Shown here: in pieces, positions 53,213-62,254 of the stretch
Numbering within the stretch: the stretch's first letter is position 1
Layout of the letters: each line of letters begins with the position of its first letter
Origin: Streptomyces caelestis
GTDB taxonomy: Bacteria; Actinomycetota; Actinomycetes; Streptomycetales; Streptomycetaceae
Assembly (NCBI RefSeq): GCF_014205255.1
Contig: NZ_JACHNE010000001.1
Coordinates: 1,550,001-1,614,000, forward strand
Direction of reading: 5' to 3'
Length of the DNA stretch: 64,000 nt
The notes under the pieces: generated by a model
What the model was told of the DNA's origin: nothing
The model's database searches: none
The model's input: only the letters and a program-made list of their open reading frames with translations
Position numbers and translations under genes: made by a program

Positions 53213-53775
53213 GGTTTCCCTCCCGTCCCGACCCGCGTCATGATCTCGCACAGCGCCCGGTCGTCGAAGATGCGTGAAGTCGGTATCCGCACGGTGGTGC
53301 GGCGGCGGCCGGTGATCGGCTGGCCGGCGAGGTTGGTCCAGTAGCAGCAGTGCCTGAGGTCGAGCCGGTCGTGGCCGGCGCTCAGCCAGTCGTCCTGGGC
53401 GCGCGGAACCAGCATCACCACCAGGATCTTGTGCACCGACACGGGGGTGCGGGCGAGTTTCGCCAGGTGGTCGTTGTCGAGCGTGAAGGCGAAGGTGCGG
53501 CCCGGTGGGTTGGGCGGCACCTGGTATGTGGCCTTGAGCTGCACCTTGATGGTGACCTCGTCGTCGACCGTGTGCCCGGGGGCGCTGTGGCTGACGTGCC
53601 AGTCGATGCCGTTGTCGGGGAAGGGCTGGGAGAGCGAGCAGCCGGCGGCCGCCGCGACGGCGTGCAGATAGCCGACCTGGAGTGTCTCCATGCAGGCGGT
53701 GGTGGCGAGAGTGCCGCGAGAGGGAGCCGTGCGCTCGGGCAGCAGCCCGCCCCGTTCGGGCTGCGCTATGGCCAT
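53209..53775 (-). CDS. DUF4365 putative nuclease-fold protein
   Basis: The 188-residue protein has the DUF4365 pattern: a helical start (ETLQVGYLHAVAAAAGCSLS), then DNGIDWHVSHS and VTIKVQLKATYQ, matching a PD-(D/E)xK-type arrangement (D ... QLK), and a C-terminal CYWTNLAGQPITGRRRTTVR. DUF4365 proteins are often found in defence or DNA-handling contexts, but no experimental function is known to me. ATG 53775 was chosen with GGAAGG 9 nt upstream. The gene is divergent from a DEDDh exonuclease gene 163 bp away. Confidence 0.8.
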   Translation of the reverse strand: MAIAQPERGGLLPERTAPSRGTLATTACMETLQVGYLHAVAAAAGCSLSQPFPDNGIDWHVSHSAPGHTVDDEVTIKVQLKATYQVPPNPPGRTFAFTLDNDHLAKLARTPVSVHKILVVMLVPRAQDDWLSAGHDRLDLRHCCYWTNLAGQPITGRRRTTVRIPTSRIFDDRALCEIMTRVGTGGKP

Positions 53776-53938
53776 GGCCAACAGCCTTCCAGAACAAGTG
53801 ATTCCCCGCTGCGGGCCGCTGAACTGCGCGGGCCCGTACACCTGTTGTCTCCTTCCGGCGTACGGCGCAAACAGCCCGGGTATCACCGAATCGGGCAGCG
53901 GACGGTGCGTCAGCTGCCGAGGGTGAACGAGGGGTTGT

Positions 53939-54673
53939 GTGGCTATGACGACGTGCTGGTATGAAGGGCCGCTGGCCGCCTTCGACACGGAGACGACGGG
54001 CGTGGACGTCGAGACCGACCGCATCGTGTCGGCCGCCGTCGTCGTCCAGGACGCCCCGGGCGTCCGGCCGCGGGTCAGCCGCTGGCTGGTGAACCCGGGC
54101 GTGCCGGTGCCCGCCGAGGCGACGGCGGTGCACGGGCTGACGGAGGAACACCTCCAGCGCAACGGCCGGTGGCCGGCGCCGGTGATGTTCGAGATAGCGG
54201 AGGCGCTCGCCGAGCAGGCGCACGTCGGCCGCCCGGTCGTGGTGATGAACGCGCCGTTCGATCTGACCCTGTTCGACCGGGAGTTGCGCCGCCATCGCGC
54301 CTCGGCCCTGAGCCGCTGGTTCGAGTCGGCGCCGCTGTGCGTGCTCGACCCGAGGGTCCTGGACAAGCATCTGGACCGCTATCGCAAGGGCCGCCGCACG
54401 CTGACCGATCTGTGCGCGCACTACGGCGTCGCCCTGGAGGGCGCGCACGACGCGGCGGCCGACGCCGTTGCGGCGCTGGAGGTCACCCGGGCGGTGGGCC
54501 GCCGTTTCGCGTCGCGGCTGGAGCGTCTCGGCCCCGGTGAGCTGCACACCCTTCAGGCGGTGTGGCACGCGGCGCAGGCCCGGGGTCTCCAGGCCTGGTT
54601 CGCGCGCAGCGGCGTGGAGGAGGCGGTCGATCCGGCCTGGCCGCTGCGTCCGGACCTGCCGGCGGCGGCCTGA
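53939..54673 (+). CDS. DEDDh 3'-5' exonuclease (DnaQ-like)
   Basis: The 244-residue exonuclease has ExoI AAFDTETTGVDVETDRI (two acidic ligands), ExoII VVVMNAPFDLTLFDRELRRH (Asp) and ExoIII GAHDAAADAVAALEV (His and Asp). It resembles the stand-alone DNA polymerase III epsilon-like proteins of actinomycetes, which may work in repair or RNA trimming. GTG 53939 with GAGG 6 nt upstream is preferred; ATG 53945 is an alternative. It is divergent from the DUF4365 pair, sharing the intergenic promoter region 53776-53938. Confidence 0.9.
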   Translation: MAMTTCWYEGPLAAFDTETTGVDVETDRIVSAAVVVQDAPGVRPRVSRWLVNPGVPVPAEATAVHGLTEEHLQRNGRWPAPVMFEIAEALAEQAHVGRPVVVMNAPFDLTLFDRELRRHRASALSRWFESAPLCVLDPRVLDKHLDRYRKGRRTLTDLCAHYGVALEGAHDAAADAVAALEVTRAVGRRFASRLERLGPGELHTLQAVWHAAQARGLQAWFARSGVEEAVDPAWPLRPDLPAAA

Positions 54674-54711
54674 GCACTTGGGCAGGAAGCCTGCGCAGGG
54701 CATGAAAAAAA

Positions 54712-54734
54712 CCGGTCCGTCTGCGACGGACCGG
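54712..54734 (-). terminator. Classical intrinsic terminator after tRNA-Val
   Basis: On the minus strand a perfect 10-bp stem (54712-54721 with 54725-54734, loop of 3) is followed directly by a run of seven T. It begins 11 nt past the tRNA 3' end and also lies just past the exonuclease stop on the other strand. It is the only U-tract terminator noticed in the window. Confidence 0.92.
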
Positions 54735-54744
54735 CTGTTTCCGG

Positions 54745-54816
54745 TGGGCGATACTGGGTTCGAACCAGTGACCTCTTCGGTGTGAACGAAGCGCTCTCCC
54801 ACTGAGCTAATCGCCC
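54745..54816 (-). tRNA. tRNA-Val (anticodon CAC)
   Basis: A 72-nt cloverleaf on the minus strand: acceptor stem GGGCGAT/ATCGCCC with discriminator A, D-arm AGCTCAGTGGGAGAGC, anticodon stem CTTCG/CGAAG with loop TTCACAC (anticodon CAC, reading GUG), and T-arm ACTGG-TTCGAAC-CCAGT. CCA is not encoded (the genome reads CCG after the discriminator). It is followed by a U-tract terminator. Confidence 0.96.
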
Positions 54817-54855
54817 GGGAACGCACTGAACAATACAGGTCCCGGCACGCTTCCT

Positions 54856-55302
54856 TCAAACCGCGTCGAGGTGCCTGGCCAGTCCGCGCGCTCCCGCGCG
54901 CATCATCAGCCGGTGATTGGCCCGGAAGGCGGGCCGGCACGGCACGGCGAGCCGCCGCAACAGCGGCTTGCGGACCTCGACGAACTGGTCGTACCGCGCC
55001 AGAGTCCCCGCCCCCTCCGGCGTGAGCGTCCAGCGTGCCCATCCCTCCATGTCACCGGACAGGGCGATCTCCAGCACGCCGGCCCCGGGATCACGTCGCG
55101 CCTCCCGCGCGGTGAAGGTCATGTCGTACGGCAGGACGGAGCGGACCCGGATCACCCCCGTCGTGTCGTCGAGCCGGGTCACCTCCCGGACCTGGCGCCA
55201 CCACCGGGGGTAGTCCTCGGCGCGCTCCAGCGCCTCGTACACGGTGGCGGGCGGCGCGGGAAGGGCCCACAGACTGCGGAAGCGGTAGCGGTTCCAGTCC
55301 AT
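54856..55302 (-). CDS. SRPBCC (START-like) domain protein
   Basis: The 148-residue protein has a single polyketide-cyclase/START-like domain: WALPAPPATVYEALERAEDY then PRWWRQVREVTRLDD at the start, DMTFTAREARRDPGAGVLEI, and a C-terminal helix (RANHRLMMRAGARGLARHLD). Such proteins bind small hydrophobic ligands; no specific ligand can be named. ATG 55302 starts MDWNRYRFRSLW. Divergent from the large membrane protein. Confidence 0.82.
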   Translation of the reverse strand: MDWNRYRFRSLWALPAPPATVYEALERAEDYPRWWRQVREVTRLDDTTGVIRVRSVLPYDMTFTAREARRDPGAGVLEIALSGDMEGWARWTLTPEGAGTLARYDQFVEVRKPLLRRLAVPCRPAFRANHRLMMRAGARGLARHLDAV

Positions 55303-55399
55303 GACCGCAGTCTGCCCACTCAGGGCGGGTTCCGACTGAGTACGCGCCTGAGTATCCGCACTCATGGCCGGCACGGTGACGCGGGCCACACTGCGTGCC

Positions 55400-57901
55400 A
55401 TGACGCACCTTCCGCCCCCGGCCGAGGAACTGCGGCTCCTCGACGCCGAACTCCGGCAACTGGACGCCCGCCGGGCCCAGTTGCTGACTCGCCGCGCCTG
55501 GCTGATCGCTGCCCTGCAGCAGACGGGGCAGCCGTCGCGGCCCTGGGCGCACCCGCGGACGCCGTCCGCCGCTGCGCCCCGACCGGAGACCGCAGCGCCC
55601 AGCGTGCAGAACGTGCTGCTGGTGCTCGGCGGTGTGCTGCTCACGCTCGCGGCAGCGGTGTTCACGCTGGTCAGCTGGGGGGACATGGGGATCACCGGGC
55701 GGGCGCTGGTGCTCGGCGCGGTCACGCTGGCCGCGCTCACCGGGCCGGCGCTTCTGCTGAAGCGGGGGCTGCGTTCGACGGCCGAGTCCGTGGCGGGGCT
55801 GGGCCTCGCGCTGACCGTCCTGGACGCCTACGCCCTGCACGAGGCCGCTCTCGCCGGGACGGACGGGACGGGGTACGCGGCAGCCGCGGCGGCGGTACTG
55901 GCGGGGATCTGGTCGACGTACGCTCTGCTGCCGGCCACGGTCGCGCTGCGGCTGCCCCTGCCCTGTGCCCTGGCGGCGGCCCAGTTCCCGCTGCTGCTGT
56001 GGGCCCTGTCGGCCGACGCGGGTCCGTACGTGATCAGCGCCGCGCTGCTGGTGACGGCCGGGCTCGACACGGTGGTGGCGCTGCGGGTGAAAACCCCGTC
56101 CGCCCGGGTCACCGCCATGGTCGGGGCGTACGGCGTGGGCACCTGCGGCATCCTGACCGCCGGTTGGCTGACCTTGACGGCTGACGCCCCGAGCGCAGCC
56201 GCCCGCGCCGGGGCGCTTCTCCTTCTTGCGGCGGCGATCGCGGTGGGAGCGGCTTGGCCGGGGGCGGGCGCGGGTTCGCTTTCGAGCGCGGGCACGGGCA
56301 CGGGCACGGGCGAGAGCGCAGGTACGGACGAGAGCGCGAGCACAGGTGCGGGTTCGAGCGAGAGCGCGGCCTGGCAAGGACCGAGCGAGAAGCACGCTCT
56401 AGGTCTCGCGGTCGTCTCGGGCCTGCTCGTCGTCGGTGCGTTCGGCGGCGTGGCCCGCTCCTGGTTGCCGGGGATGTGGACGGTTCCGGCCTATCTGGCC
56501 TGCGGGATCGCCCTGCTGGCGGCGGTGCGGGCCGGGCGGCTGCCGGACACGGTGCGGCTCGGATCCGCCTGGGCCTCCGGTGCCGTGCAGGCGCTGGCCG
56601 TGCTGTGGGCGCTGCCCGTCGTCGCCGTGGTGGTGATGGGGCCGGCCGGATGGATCGGCCGGGTGTGGAGCGGCGCGCCGTCGGACGCCCGGGCCGCCGT
56701 GACCGTCGAGGCACCGTGGCCGCCCGACGCGGCGGTGGCTCCCGCCGTGCTGCTGGCCGTCGCGGCCGTTCTCGCTCCAGCGGTCCGTGCGGAGCAGTGG
56801 CGTTCACGGGCCCGGATCGGTGCGGCGGGCCTGGCGTGGGCCACGGCACTGACACTTCCGGCGGTCTTCGGGATGCCGTACGTCGCCGGGATGGTCCTCC
56901 TGGGAGTCATGACAGCGGCTGCCTTGTACGCGGGCCGGGCCACCGCGTCCACCGCGCGGCTCACCGCCCTCCTGCTCTCCCTGATCACCTCCGTCAGCCT
57001 CGCCCTGGTCTCCCTCGCCTCCCAGACCGTGACGCTCGTGGTGCTGTCGGTGCTGACGGCCCTGTTCGCCTCGGCCTCGTGGCGGACGAGCCTCACCTCC
57101 GTCACAGCTCCGGCCGCGCTCGTGTACGCCGCCGCTCTGGCCTCGGCGACGGGTGCCGCCGCGGACTGGCCGCCGTCCAGGACCGCCTTGCTGGTCCTGG
57201 CCGTTCCCGTGGCCGCCGCCCTGCTGGCGCCGCGTCTCGGTGGGAGTCGGGCGACGGTGCCGGTCGAGGCCGTGGGAGCCGCCGCCGGTCTGCTGGCCGT
57301 GGGTCTTGCGGTCACCGATCCACCGCTGCTCGCCCTGGTGCTGGCGTCGTGCGGCGTCATCACCGCGGGCACGGCACTGCGTCCGGACCGCCGTCCCGTC
57401 GGCTACGCGGCCACGGCCCTGTTCGTGCTCGCCGCCTGGGTACGCCTGGCCGCGTGGGAAGTCGGCACACCCGAGGCGTACACGCTCCCGGTGACCGTTC
57501 CGGCCCTGCTCGTCGGCGCCCTGCGCCGGCACCGCGACCCACAGGTCTCGTCCTGGACGGCGTACGGCCCCGGACTCGCCGCCACACTCGTGCCCAGCCT
57601 CCTCACGGCCTGGGGCGACCCGCACTGGACGCGGCCGTTGCTGCTGGGCACGGCGGCACTGCTGGTCACCCTGCTGGGTGCCCGGCACCGCCTCCAGGCG
57701 CCGCTGGTGCTCGGCGGCTCGGTGCTGACCCTGGTCGCGCTGCACGAACTCGCCCCGTACGTCGTGCAGGTGACCGGGGCACTCCCCCGCTGGGCGCCTC
57801 CCGCCCTCGCCGGACTCCTGCTGCTCGCACTCGGGGCGACGTACGAGCAGCGGATCCGGGACGTCCGGCGGGTGCGGGAGGTCCTGGGGAGGATGAACTA
57901 G
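55400..57901 (+). CDS. Large polytopic membrane protein (SCO7613 C-terminal-domain type)
   Basis: The 833-residue protein has a short N-terminal coiled coil (EELRLLDAELRQLDARRAQL then LTRRAWLIAAL), then roughly 20 or more hydrophobic segments. The first, QNVLLVLGGVLLTLAAAVFT then LVSWGDMGITGRALVLG, is the pattern of Streptomyces proteins annotated as SCO7613 C-terminal domain membrane proteins (related to DUF2157-like sensors). Function unknown. Residues about 298-322 form a Gly/Thr/Ser/Glu-rich loop encoded by a short tandem repeat (56290-56368). I chose ATG 55400 because its first residues begin the coiled coil; the ribosome binding site is weak. Confidence 0.8.
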   Translation: MTHLPPPAEELRLLDAELRQLDARRAQLLTRRAWLIAALQQTGQPSRPWAHPRTPSAAAPRPETAAPSVQNVLLVLGGVLLTLAAAVFTLVSWGDMGITGRALVLGAVTLAALTGPALLLKRGLRSTAESVAGLGLALTVLDAYALHEAALAGTDGTGYAAAAAAVLAGIWSTYALLPATVALRLPLPCALAAAQFPLLLWALSADAGPYVISAALLVTAGLDTVVALRVKTPSARVTAMVGAYGVGTCGILTAGWLTLTADAPSAAARAGALLLLAAAIAVGAAWPGAGAGSLSSAGTGTGTGESAGTDESASTGAGSSESAAWQGPSEKHALGLAVVSGLLVVGAFGGVARSWLPGMWTVPAYLACGIALLAAVRAGRLPDTVRLGSAWASGAVQALAVLWALPVVAVVVMGPAGWIGRVWSGAPSDARAAVTVEAPWPPDAAVAPAVLLAVAAVLAPAVRAEQWRSRARIGAAGLAWATALTLPAVFGMPYVAGMVLLGVMTAAALYAGRATASTARLTALLLSLITSVSLALVSLASQTVTLVVLSVLTALFASASWRTSLTSVTAPAALVYAAALASATGAAADWPPSRTALLVLAVPVAAALLAPRLGGSRATVPVEAVGAAAGLLAVGLAVTDPPLLALVLASCGVITAGTALRPDRRPVGYAATALFVLAAWVRLAAWEVGTPEAYTLPVTVPALLVGALRRHRDPQVSSWTAYGPGLAATLVPSLLTAWGDPHWTRPLLLGTAALLVTLLGARHRLQAPLVLGGSVLTLVALHELAPYVVQVTGALPRWAPPALAGLLLLALGATYEQRIRDVRRVREVLGRMN
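56290..56368 (+). repeat. Short tandem repeats inside the large membrane protein gene
   Basis: Three perfect GGGCAC units (56290-56307) are followed by three GAGAGCGC-type units with related spacers. They encode a Gly/Thr/Ser/Glu-rich loop between membrane helices (GTGTGTGESAGTDESASTG). This looks like a small expanding repeat in a surface or cytoplasmic loop. Confidence 0.7.
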
Positions 57902-57919
57902 CCGCCTCCTGCGGAACGG

Positions 57920-60661
57920 CTACGGCATCTTGTCGCCGACCAGCGCCAGGTTCTGGATGGCCGCCAGGCCGTACAGGGCCGTGGCGTTGGTGGACACCCA
58001 GGCCGCCTCGCTGCCGGGGACCAGGGCCGTCGGGCCCTCGATCTTCTTCGTGGACCAGTCGGTGGACTCCTTGTAGTCCCAGGTGTCCCGGCTGTTGTAG
58101 AACTGCTGCCACGCGCGTGCGGCCAGCTTGCCGTCGCCCGTCTGGACGGCGGCGTACGCGTCCTGCCGCGAGTGGCCCTGGAACAGCAGCAGGGAGCCGA
58201 AGTCGGAGCCGTAACGGGCCTTCTGCTCGGCCTTGGTGGCGTTGAAGTAGCGGCAGTAGTCGAGCCACGCCTCCTTGAACTTCGGCATGTCGACCTGGTC
58301 GATCAGCTCGGCGCACAGCTCGACCAGACCGAACATGGCCGACAAGTGCGAGACGCTGACCTTGGGTTCCTTGGCGACGGCGAACCTGCCTGTGTCCAGG
58401 TCGTACAGCGCGTCGCCCTGGACGAAGCCGTTGGGCTGGGCGGCGATGGTCTCCATGGTGGACAGGACCCTCGCCCTGGCCTTCTCCCACTTGGGGCCGC
58501 GCCGCTCCCACTCGGTGAGCCAGGCCGAGACCAGGCCGCTCCAGTCGGTGCCGAAGCCGATGGACAGGGCGTGGCGGTCGGGGGTGTAGGGCTCGGTGCG
58601 GATCTTGCGGAGAGGATCGAGGACGAGGAACGTCTCGTCGGAGTCGACGTTGGCGCGCATGAGGTCGCCGACGCGTTCGTCCGCCGTGAGGAAGTAGTAG
58701 TAGCGGCGGTACGTGGTGTTGGCGATGCGCTGCTGCTTGGCACTGTCCGCGTAGTGCTGGACACCGTGCCGGGTGCCGAGGCCCGCCCACTTGCCGAGGT
58801 GGTAGACGTCGACCTCGCCGGTGTGCCGGGTCATGGCCTCGGCGAAGCGGAAGATGTCGGCGCGGCCGGAGCGCATGTACGCGAACCACAGCCACAGGTC
58901 GGGCGAGAGCTCGGAGTTGTCCCAGGCGTAGCCGCCGACGTCGTAGCACCACTGGTGACGGCTCGGGTCGTAACTGTGCATGATGTCGCCGTAGTCCCAG
59001 AAGCCGTACCAACGGCGCATCTCCACCTGGTCCTTGTAATAGGTGAAGAGGAAGTCGAGGTGGTCCTCGATCTTCTCCTTGGCGCTGGTGGAACGGTCCG
59101 GCTCGGAGAACAGCTTGCCGAAGACGCCCGCCTTGATGAGCTGCTTGGGCGGGGCGGCGAGCTGCGGGGGCGTCCTGACGGCCTCGACCTGCTGGGCCAT
59201 GGCCTCGGCGCCGGGCGTGGACTCGTGGGCCCAGAAGAGGAGTTCGCTGGTGCGGGCGATGCCGTACGGGGTGCCGAAGCCGGGCTCGTAGTCCTCGTAG
59301 GTGATGTTGAGGCCTTCGATCTGTTCGGGGTAGGTGTCCTGGCCCATGCCGTCGTGGTAGAAGCGCAGGTCCATGGGCTGCGCCTCGGGCGACCAGAGCC
59401 AGAGGGTGACCTCGGCCGTGTCGGTCTGGGCGTCGCGGATGTCGAGCTGGGCGGGGAACTTCTCCCAGAAGTCCCTCAGACCGAAGGCGAAGCCGCCGCT
59501 CGCGCCGCCCACGTACCCGAAGCCGCTGGCGCGCTTGCCGCCGCCCGCGCCGATCCAGCCGTGGCCCTTCTTGGTCCGCTTGCGGACCGTGAAGCCGTCG
59601 GCCGACAACTGGGAGAGGGTGTAGTCGCCCCACTCGGGGATGTACTGCAGGCGGGTGGTGACCCGCTGGTCCCAGGTGGCCGGGTCGGGCAGTTTCTTGC
59701 CCTCGAACTGGGCCGTGCGTACGGCCGCTCCCGGGTCGCGGCGCAGGCCGGTGATGCCCTTGACGGCCTCGCGGAGCAGGCCGGTGCCGTCGCCGCCGAT
59801 GCGGATGTGCCGGTCGTACGCGGCATCCCGCATCGGCACCTGGAAGCGCACGCCGAGCCCGCGGATGAAGTCGCCACTGGCCTTCCCGGGCTCCTGCTTG
59901 CCGTCGAAGGTCAGGGTGTGGACCATGCGGAACGACTCGGCGCCCGCGTAGAAGTAGAGCCTGATGGAGAAGGGCAGCCAGCTGCGGCCGCCCTTGCGGT
60001 GCTTGCCGTCGATGCGGACGACCGCGCGGACCGGGCCCTCCTGTTCGACGGTGACCTTGTCGACGGCGCCGTCGAAGCGCTCGGTCTTGACCGCGCCCTG
60101 GTCCTCGTCCTCGATCTCGGGCTGGCGGATCAGCACGAGCCGGCCGTTCCTGGCGATCTCCGTCGAGCCCCGGGCGACCGACTTGACGATCGTGGAGCCG
60201 GACTTGCCGATCTTCGCGGTGATGACGCCGGTGGAGATGTCGATGGTGCCGCCGCGCTTGTCGACGGTGACCTTCTTCTCCGGTGCGGCGGGTGTCCCGG
60301 CGGTGAGGGTGAGCTTGCCGTTGCCCGAACCGACCGCGTGCGCGGTCCACTTGAGAGAGCCGTCGGGCCAGTAGGCGATCGGCCACGACTGCAGGGGTAC
60401 GGCCTTGCCGTCCGCGTCCGTCAGCGCGAACGTCTGGTCTTTCTGGTAGGCGCCCTTCGGCCAGGGGACGCCGACGGTGGAGCCGGGGGCCGCGCCGAGG
60501 CCGCCGTCCTCCAGCCAGTCGAGGGTCACCGGGTCGGCGTCGGCGGGCTCGGCTCTGGGGACGGCCTGCGCGTCCTGGGTCCCCAGTGCCCAGCTGAACT
60601 GGGCGGCGGCTCCGGCGACGGCGGCCGCCTTGAGGAGGTTTCTGCGGGGGATGGGAGACAT
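57920..60661 (-). CDS. Secreted exo-rhamnogalacturonan lyase-family protein (PL26/YetA-like), Tat signal
   Basis: The 913-residue protein begins with a twin-arginine signal (PRRNLLKAAAVAGAAAQFSW) with a likely cut after AQA near residue 33. The mature part has a beta-rich N-terminal domain (VPWPKGAYQKDQTFAL), a central domain (IEDEDQGAVKTERFDGAVDK) and a C-terminal alpha/alpha-barrel-like part (HLDFLFTYYKDQVEMRRWYG then FWDYGDIMHSYDP; DNSELSPDLWLWFAYMRSGR). This matches the PcRGLX/YetA layout, which removes unsaturated units from rhamnogalacturonan I. The activity is inferred from overall pattern and operon; the exact substrate is uncertain. Confidence 0.75.
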   Translation of the reverse strand: MSPIPRRNLLKAAAVAGAAAQFSWALGTQDAQAVPRAEPADADPVTLDWLEDGGLGAAPGSTVGVPWPKGAYQKDQTFALTDADGKAVPLQSWPIAYWPDGSLKWTAHAVGSGNGKLTLTAGTPAAPEKKVTVDKRGGTIDISTGVITAKIGKSGSTIVKSVARGSTEIARNGRLVLIRQPEIEDEDQGAVKTERFDGAVDKVTVEQEGPVRAVVRIDGKHRKGGRSWLPFSIRLYFYAGAESFRMVHTLTFDGKQEPGKASGDFIRGLGVRFQVPMRDAAYDRHIRIGGDGTGLLREAVKGITGLRRDPGAAVRTAQFEGKKLPDPATWDQRVTTRLQYIPEWGDYTLSQLSADGFTVRKRTKKGHGWIGAGGGKRASGFGYVGGASGGFAFGLRDFWEKFPAQLDIRDAQTDTAEVTLWLWSPEAQPMDLRFYHDGMGQDTYPEQIEGLNITYEDYEPGFGTPYGIARTSELLFWAHESTPGAEAMAQQVEAVRTPPQLAAPPKQLIKAGVFGKLFSEPDRSTSAKEKIEDHLDFLFTYYKDQVEMRRWYGFWDYGDIMHSYDPSRHQWCYDVGGYAWDNSELSPDLWLWFAYMRSGRADIFRFAEAMTRHTGEVDVYHLGKWAGLGTRHGVQHYADSAKQQRIANTTYRRYYYFLTADERVGDLMRANVDSDETFLVLDPLRKIRTEPYTPDRHALSIGFGTDWSGLVSAWLTEWERRGPKWEKARARVLSTMETIAAQPNGFVQGDALYDLDTGRFAVAKEPKVSVSHLSAMFGLVELCAELIDQVDMPKFKEAWLDYCRYFNATKAEQKARYGSDFGSLLLFQGHSRQDAYAAVQTGDGKLAARAWQQFYNSRDTWDYKESTDWSTKKIEGPTALVPGSEAAWVSTNATALYGLAAIQNLALVGDKMP

Positions 60662-60774
60662 AGAGAGGCTGCCTTTCCTTGTCCGTGCGGGAAGCACATC
60701 CGTGCGCTGGTCAGGGGCATGACAGTGAGAGGCGCGGCGCCCGGGGCGCCGGCCTGGGACGAGGGCACCGCCGG

Positions 60775-61365
60775 TCAGCGGTGCCGGTACCGCTCCTCCA
60801 CGGCGACGGCCGCCGCCGCGACGGCCCCGAGGACGGGGATCGCCAGCGGCGCGGTGAACCAGGCGGACACGGCCACCACGGCCAGCCCGGCGATGATCAG
60901 GAAGGACCCGGCCGGGTCGAGGACCGTCCGGCGCCAGGCGGCCGCGAGCAGGGTCCGCCAGCGTGCGTCCGGCTCCCAGACCGCCGCCGCGCGCAGCCCG
61001 GCCACGACCAGGCCGATCAGCGCGCACACCCCGACGGCCCCGACCAGCGGCCCGCCGGGAATCCCCGCCCGGACCGCCTGGACGTCCACCCAGACTGCGG
61101 CCACCGCCGCCCACCCGGCGAGCCCGGCGAGCCACCCGCCGCGCACGGCCGTACGGAAGTCGGCGACGAACTCCCGCCAGCCACCGCCCTCGTGCGCGGT
61201 ACGGCGCCGCAGGTGCCGCGCCCCGGCAGCGAAGGCCGCCGGGTACGTCACCACACCCAGCGAGGCCACCGCGATCCACACACCGGTCAGCAGACACTCG
61301 GCGAACACACCGAACCGCTCGGCGAAGGCCGACTCCCCCCGTGCCTTCACTCGGGTCCCAGCCAT
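60775..61365 (-). CDS. DUF624 (YesL-like) membrane protein
   Basis: The 196-residue protein has about five membrane helices (FAECLLTGVWIAVASLGVVT; GWLAGLAGWAAVAAVWVDVQ; GAVGVCALIGLVVAGLRAAA; SFLIIAGLAVVAVSAWFTAP). YesL-type DUF624 proteins accompany carbohydrate ABC transporters in rhamnogalacturonan and related clusters; their role is unknown. ATG 61365 uses GAGG overlapping the permease stop; GTG 61371 is an alternative. It is between the permease pair and the lyase. Confidence 0.8.
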   Translation of the reverse strand: MAGTRVKARGESAFAERFGVFAECLLTGVWIAVASLGVVTYPAAFAAGARHLRRRTAHEGGGWREFVADFRTAVRGGWLAGLAGWAAVAAVWVDVQAVRAGIPGGPLVGAVGVCALIGLVVAGLRAAAVWEPDARWRTLLAAAWRRTVLDPAGSFLIIAGLAVVAVSAWFTAPLAIPVLGAVAAAAVAVEERYRHR

Positions 61366-61372
61366 GCTCACC

Positions 61373-62254
61373 TCAGCCCTTCAGACCGGATGTGGCCATG
61401 CCGTCGATCAGATAGCGCTGGAAGGCGAGGAAGAAGGCGAGCACCGGCAGCAGCGCGACCAGCGACATGGCGATCATGCCGCCGTAGTTGGCCAGCCCTT
61501 CCTGGTCCACGAACATCTTCAGGCCGAGGGAAACGGTGTACTTGTCGGGCTCGTTGAGGTAGATCAGCGGGCCCATGAAGTCGTTCCAGGAGTTGATGAA
61601 CGTGAAGATGGCGCTGGTGATCAGGGCCGGGCGGCACAGCGGCAGCATGATCGACCAGTAGATGCGGAAGTGCCCGCAGCCGTCGAGGCGGGCCGCCTCG
61701 TCGAGTTCCTTGGGCATGTTGCGCATGAACTGCACCATCAGGAAGACGAAGAACGCCTCCGTGGCCAGGTACTTCCCCAGCAGCAGCGGGGTGTACGTGT
61801 TGATCATCCCCATGTTGCGGAACAGCACGTACTGCGGGATCAGCAGCACGTGGTACGGCAACAGGAGGGTGCCGATCATCAGCGTGAACAGCAGATTGCG
61901 GCCCGCGAACCTGATCCTCGCGAAGGCGTACGCCGTCAGCGAGCAGGACACCACGATCCCGATCACCGAACCGACCGCGAGGAAGAGCGAGTTGAAGAAG
62001 AAGGTGGAGATCGAGATGTCGGCGATGCCGTCGGCGAGGCTCTTGTAGTTGTCGAGTATGGGGTCGCTCGGCAGGAGGTCCAGGCTGCCGACGATGTCCT
62101 CGCTCCTCTTGAGGGAGCCGCCGATGACCCAGATCACCGGGTAGAGGATCACCGCGAGGACCAGCAGGGACCCGATGTGCCAGGCGAGGGATCCGGGCAG
62201 TTTGTGCCGAAAGCCGCCCGCTCGTGGGGTGGCGTCGGTGGCCTGCGCACTCAT
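61373..62254 (-). CDS. Carbohydrate ABC transporter permease (MalG/YesQ-like)
   Basis: The 293-residue protein has six membrane helices and the permease EAA loop DEAARLDGCGHFRIYWSIML contacting the ATPase. The N-terminal LVLAVILYPVIWVIGGSLK and the C-terminal FFLAFQRYLIDGMATSGLKG are typical of CUT1 sugar permeases. ATG 62254 overlaps the stop of the partner permease (ATGA). No ATPase gene is visible in the operon, so a shared MsiK-type ATPase is likely, as in other streptomycete sugar importers. Confidence 0.92.
   Translation of the reverse strand: MSAQATDATPRAGGFRHKLPGSLAWHIGSLLVLAVILYPVIWVIGGSLKRSEDIVGSLDLLPSDPILDNYKSLADGIADISISTFFFNSLFLAVGSVIGIVVSCSLTAYAFARIRFAGRNLLFTLMIGTLLLPYHVLLIPQYVLFRNMGMINTYTPLLLGKYLATEAFFVFLMVQFMRNMPKELDEAARLDGCGHFRIYWSIMLPLCRPALITSAIFTFINSWNDFMGPLIYLNEPDKYTVSLGLKMFVDQEGLANYGGMIAMSLVALLPVLAFFLAFQRYLIDGMATSGLKG

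Noticed and set aside
56290..56307. Possible CRISPR-like repeat (three GGGCAC units)
   Set aside because: The units are 6 nt with no spacers and lie in a coding frame; there are no cas genes.
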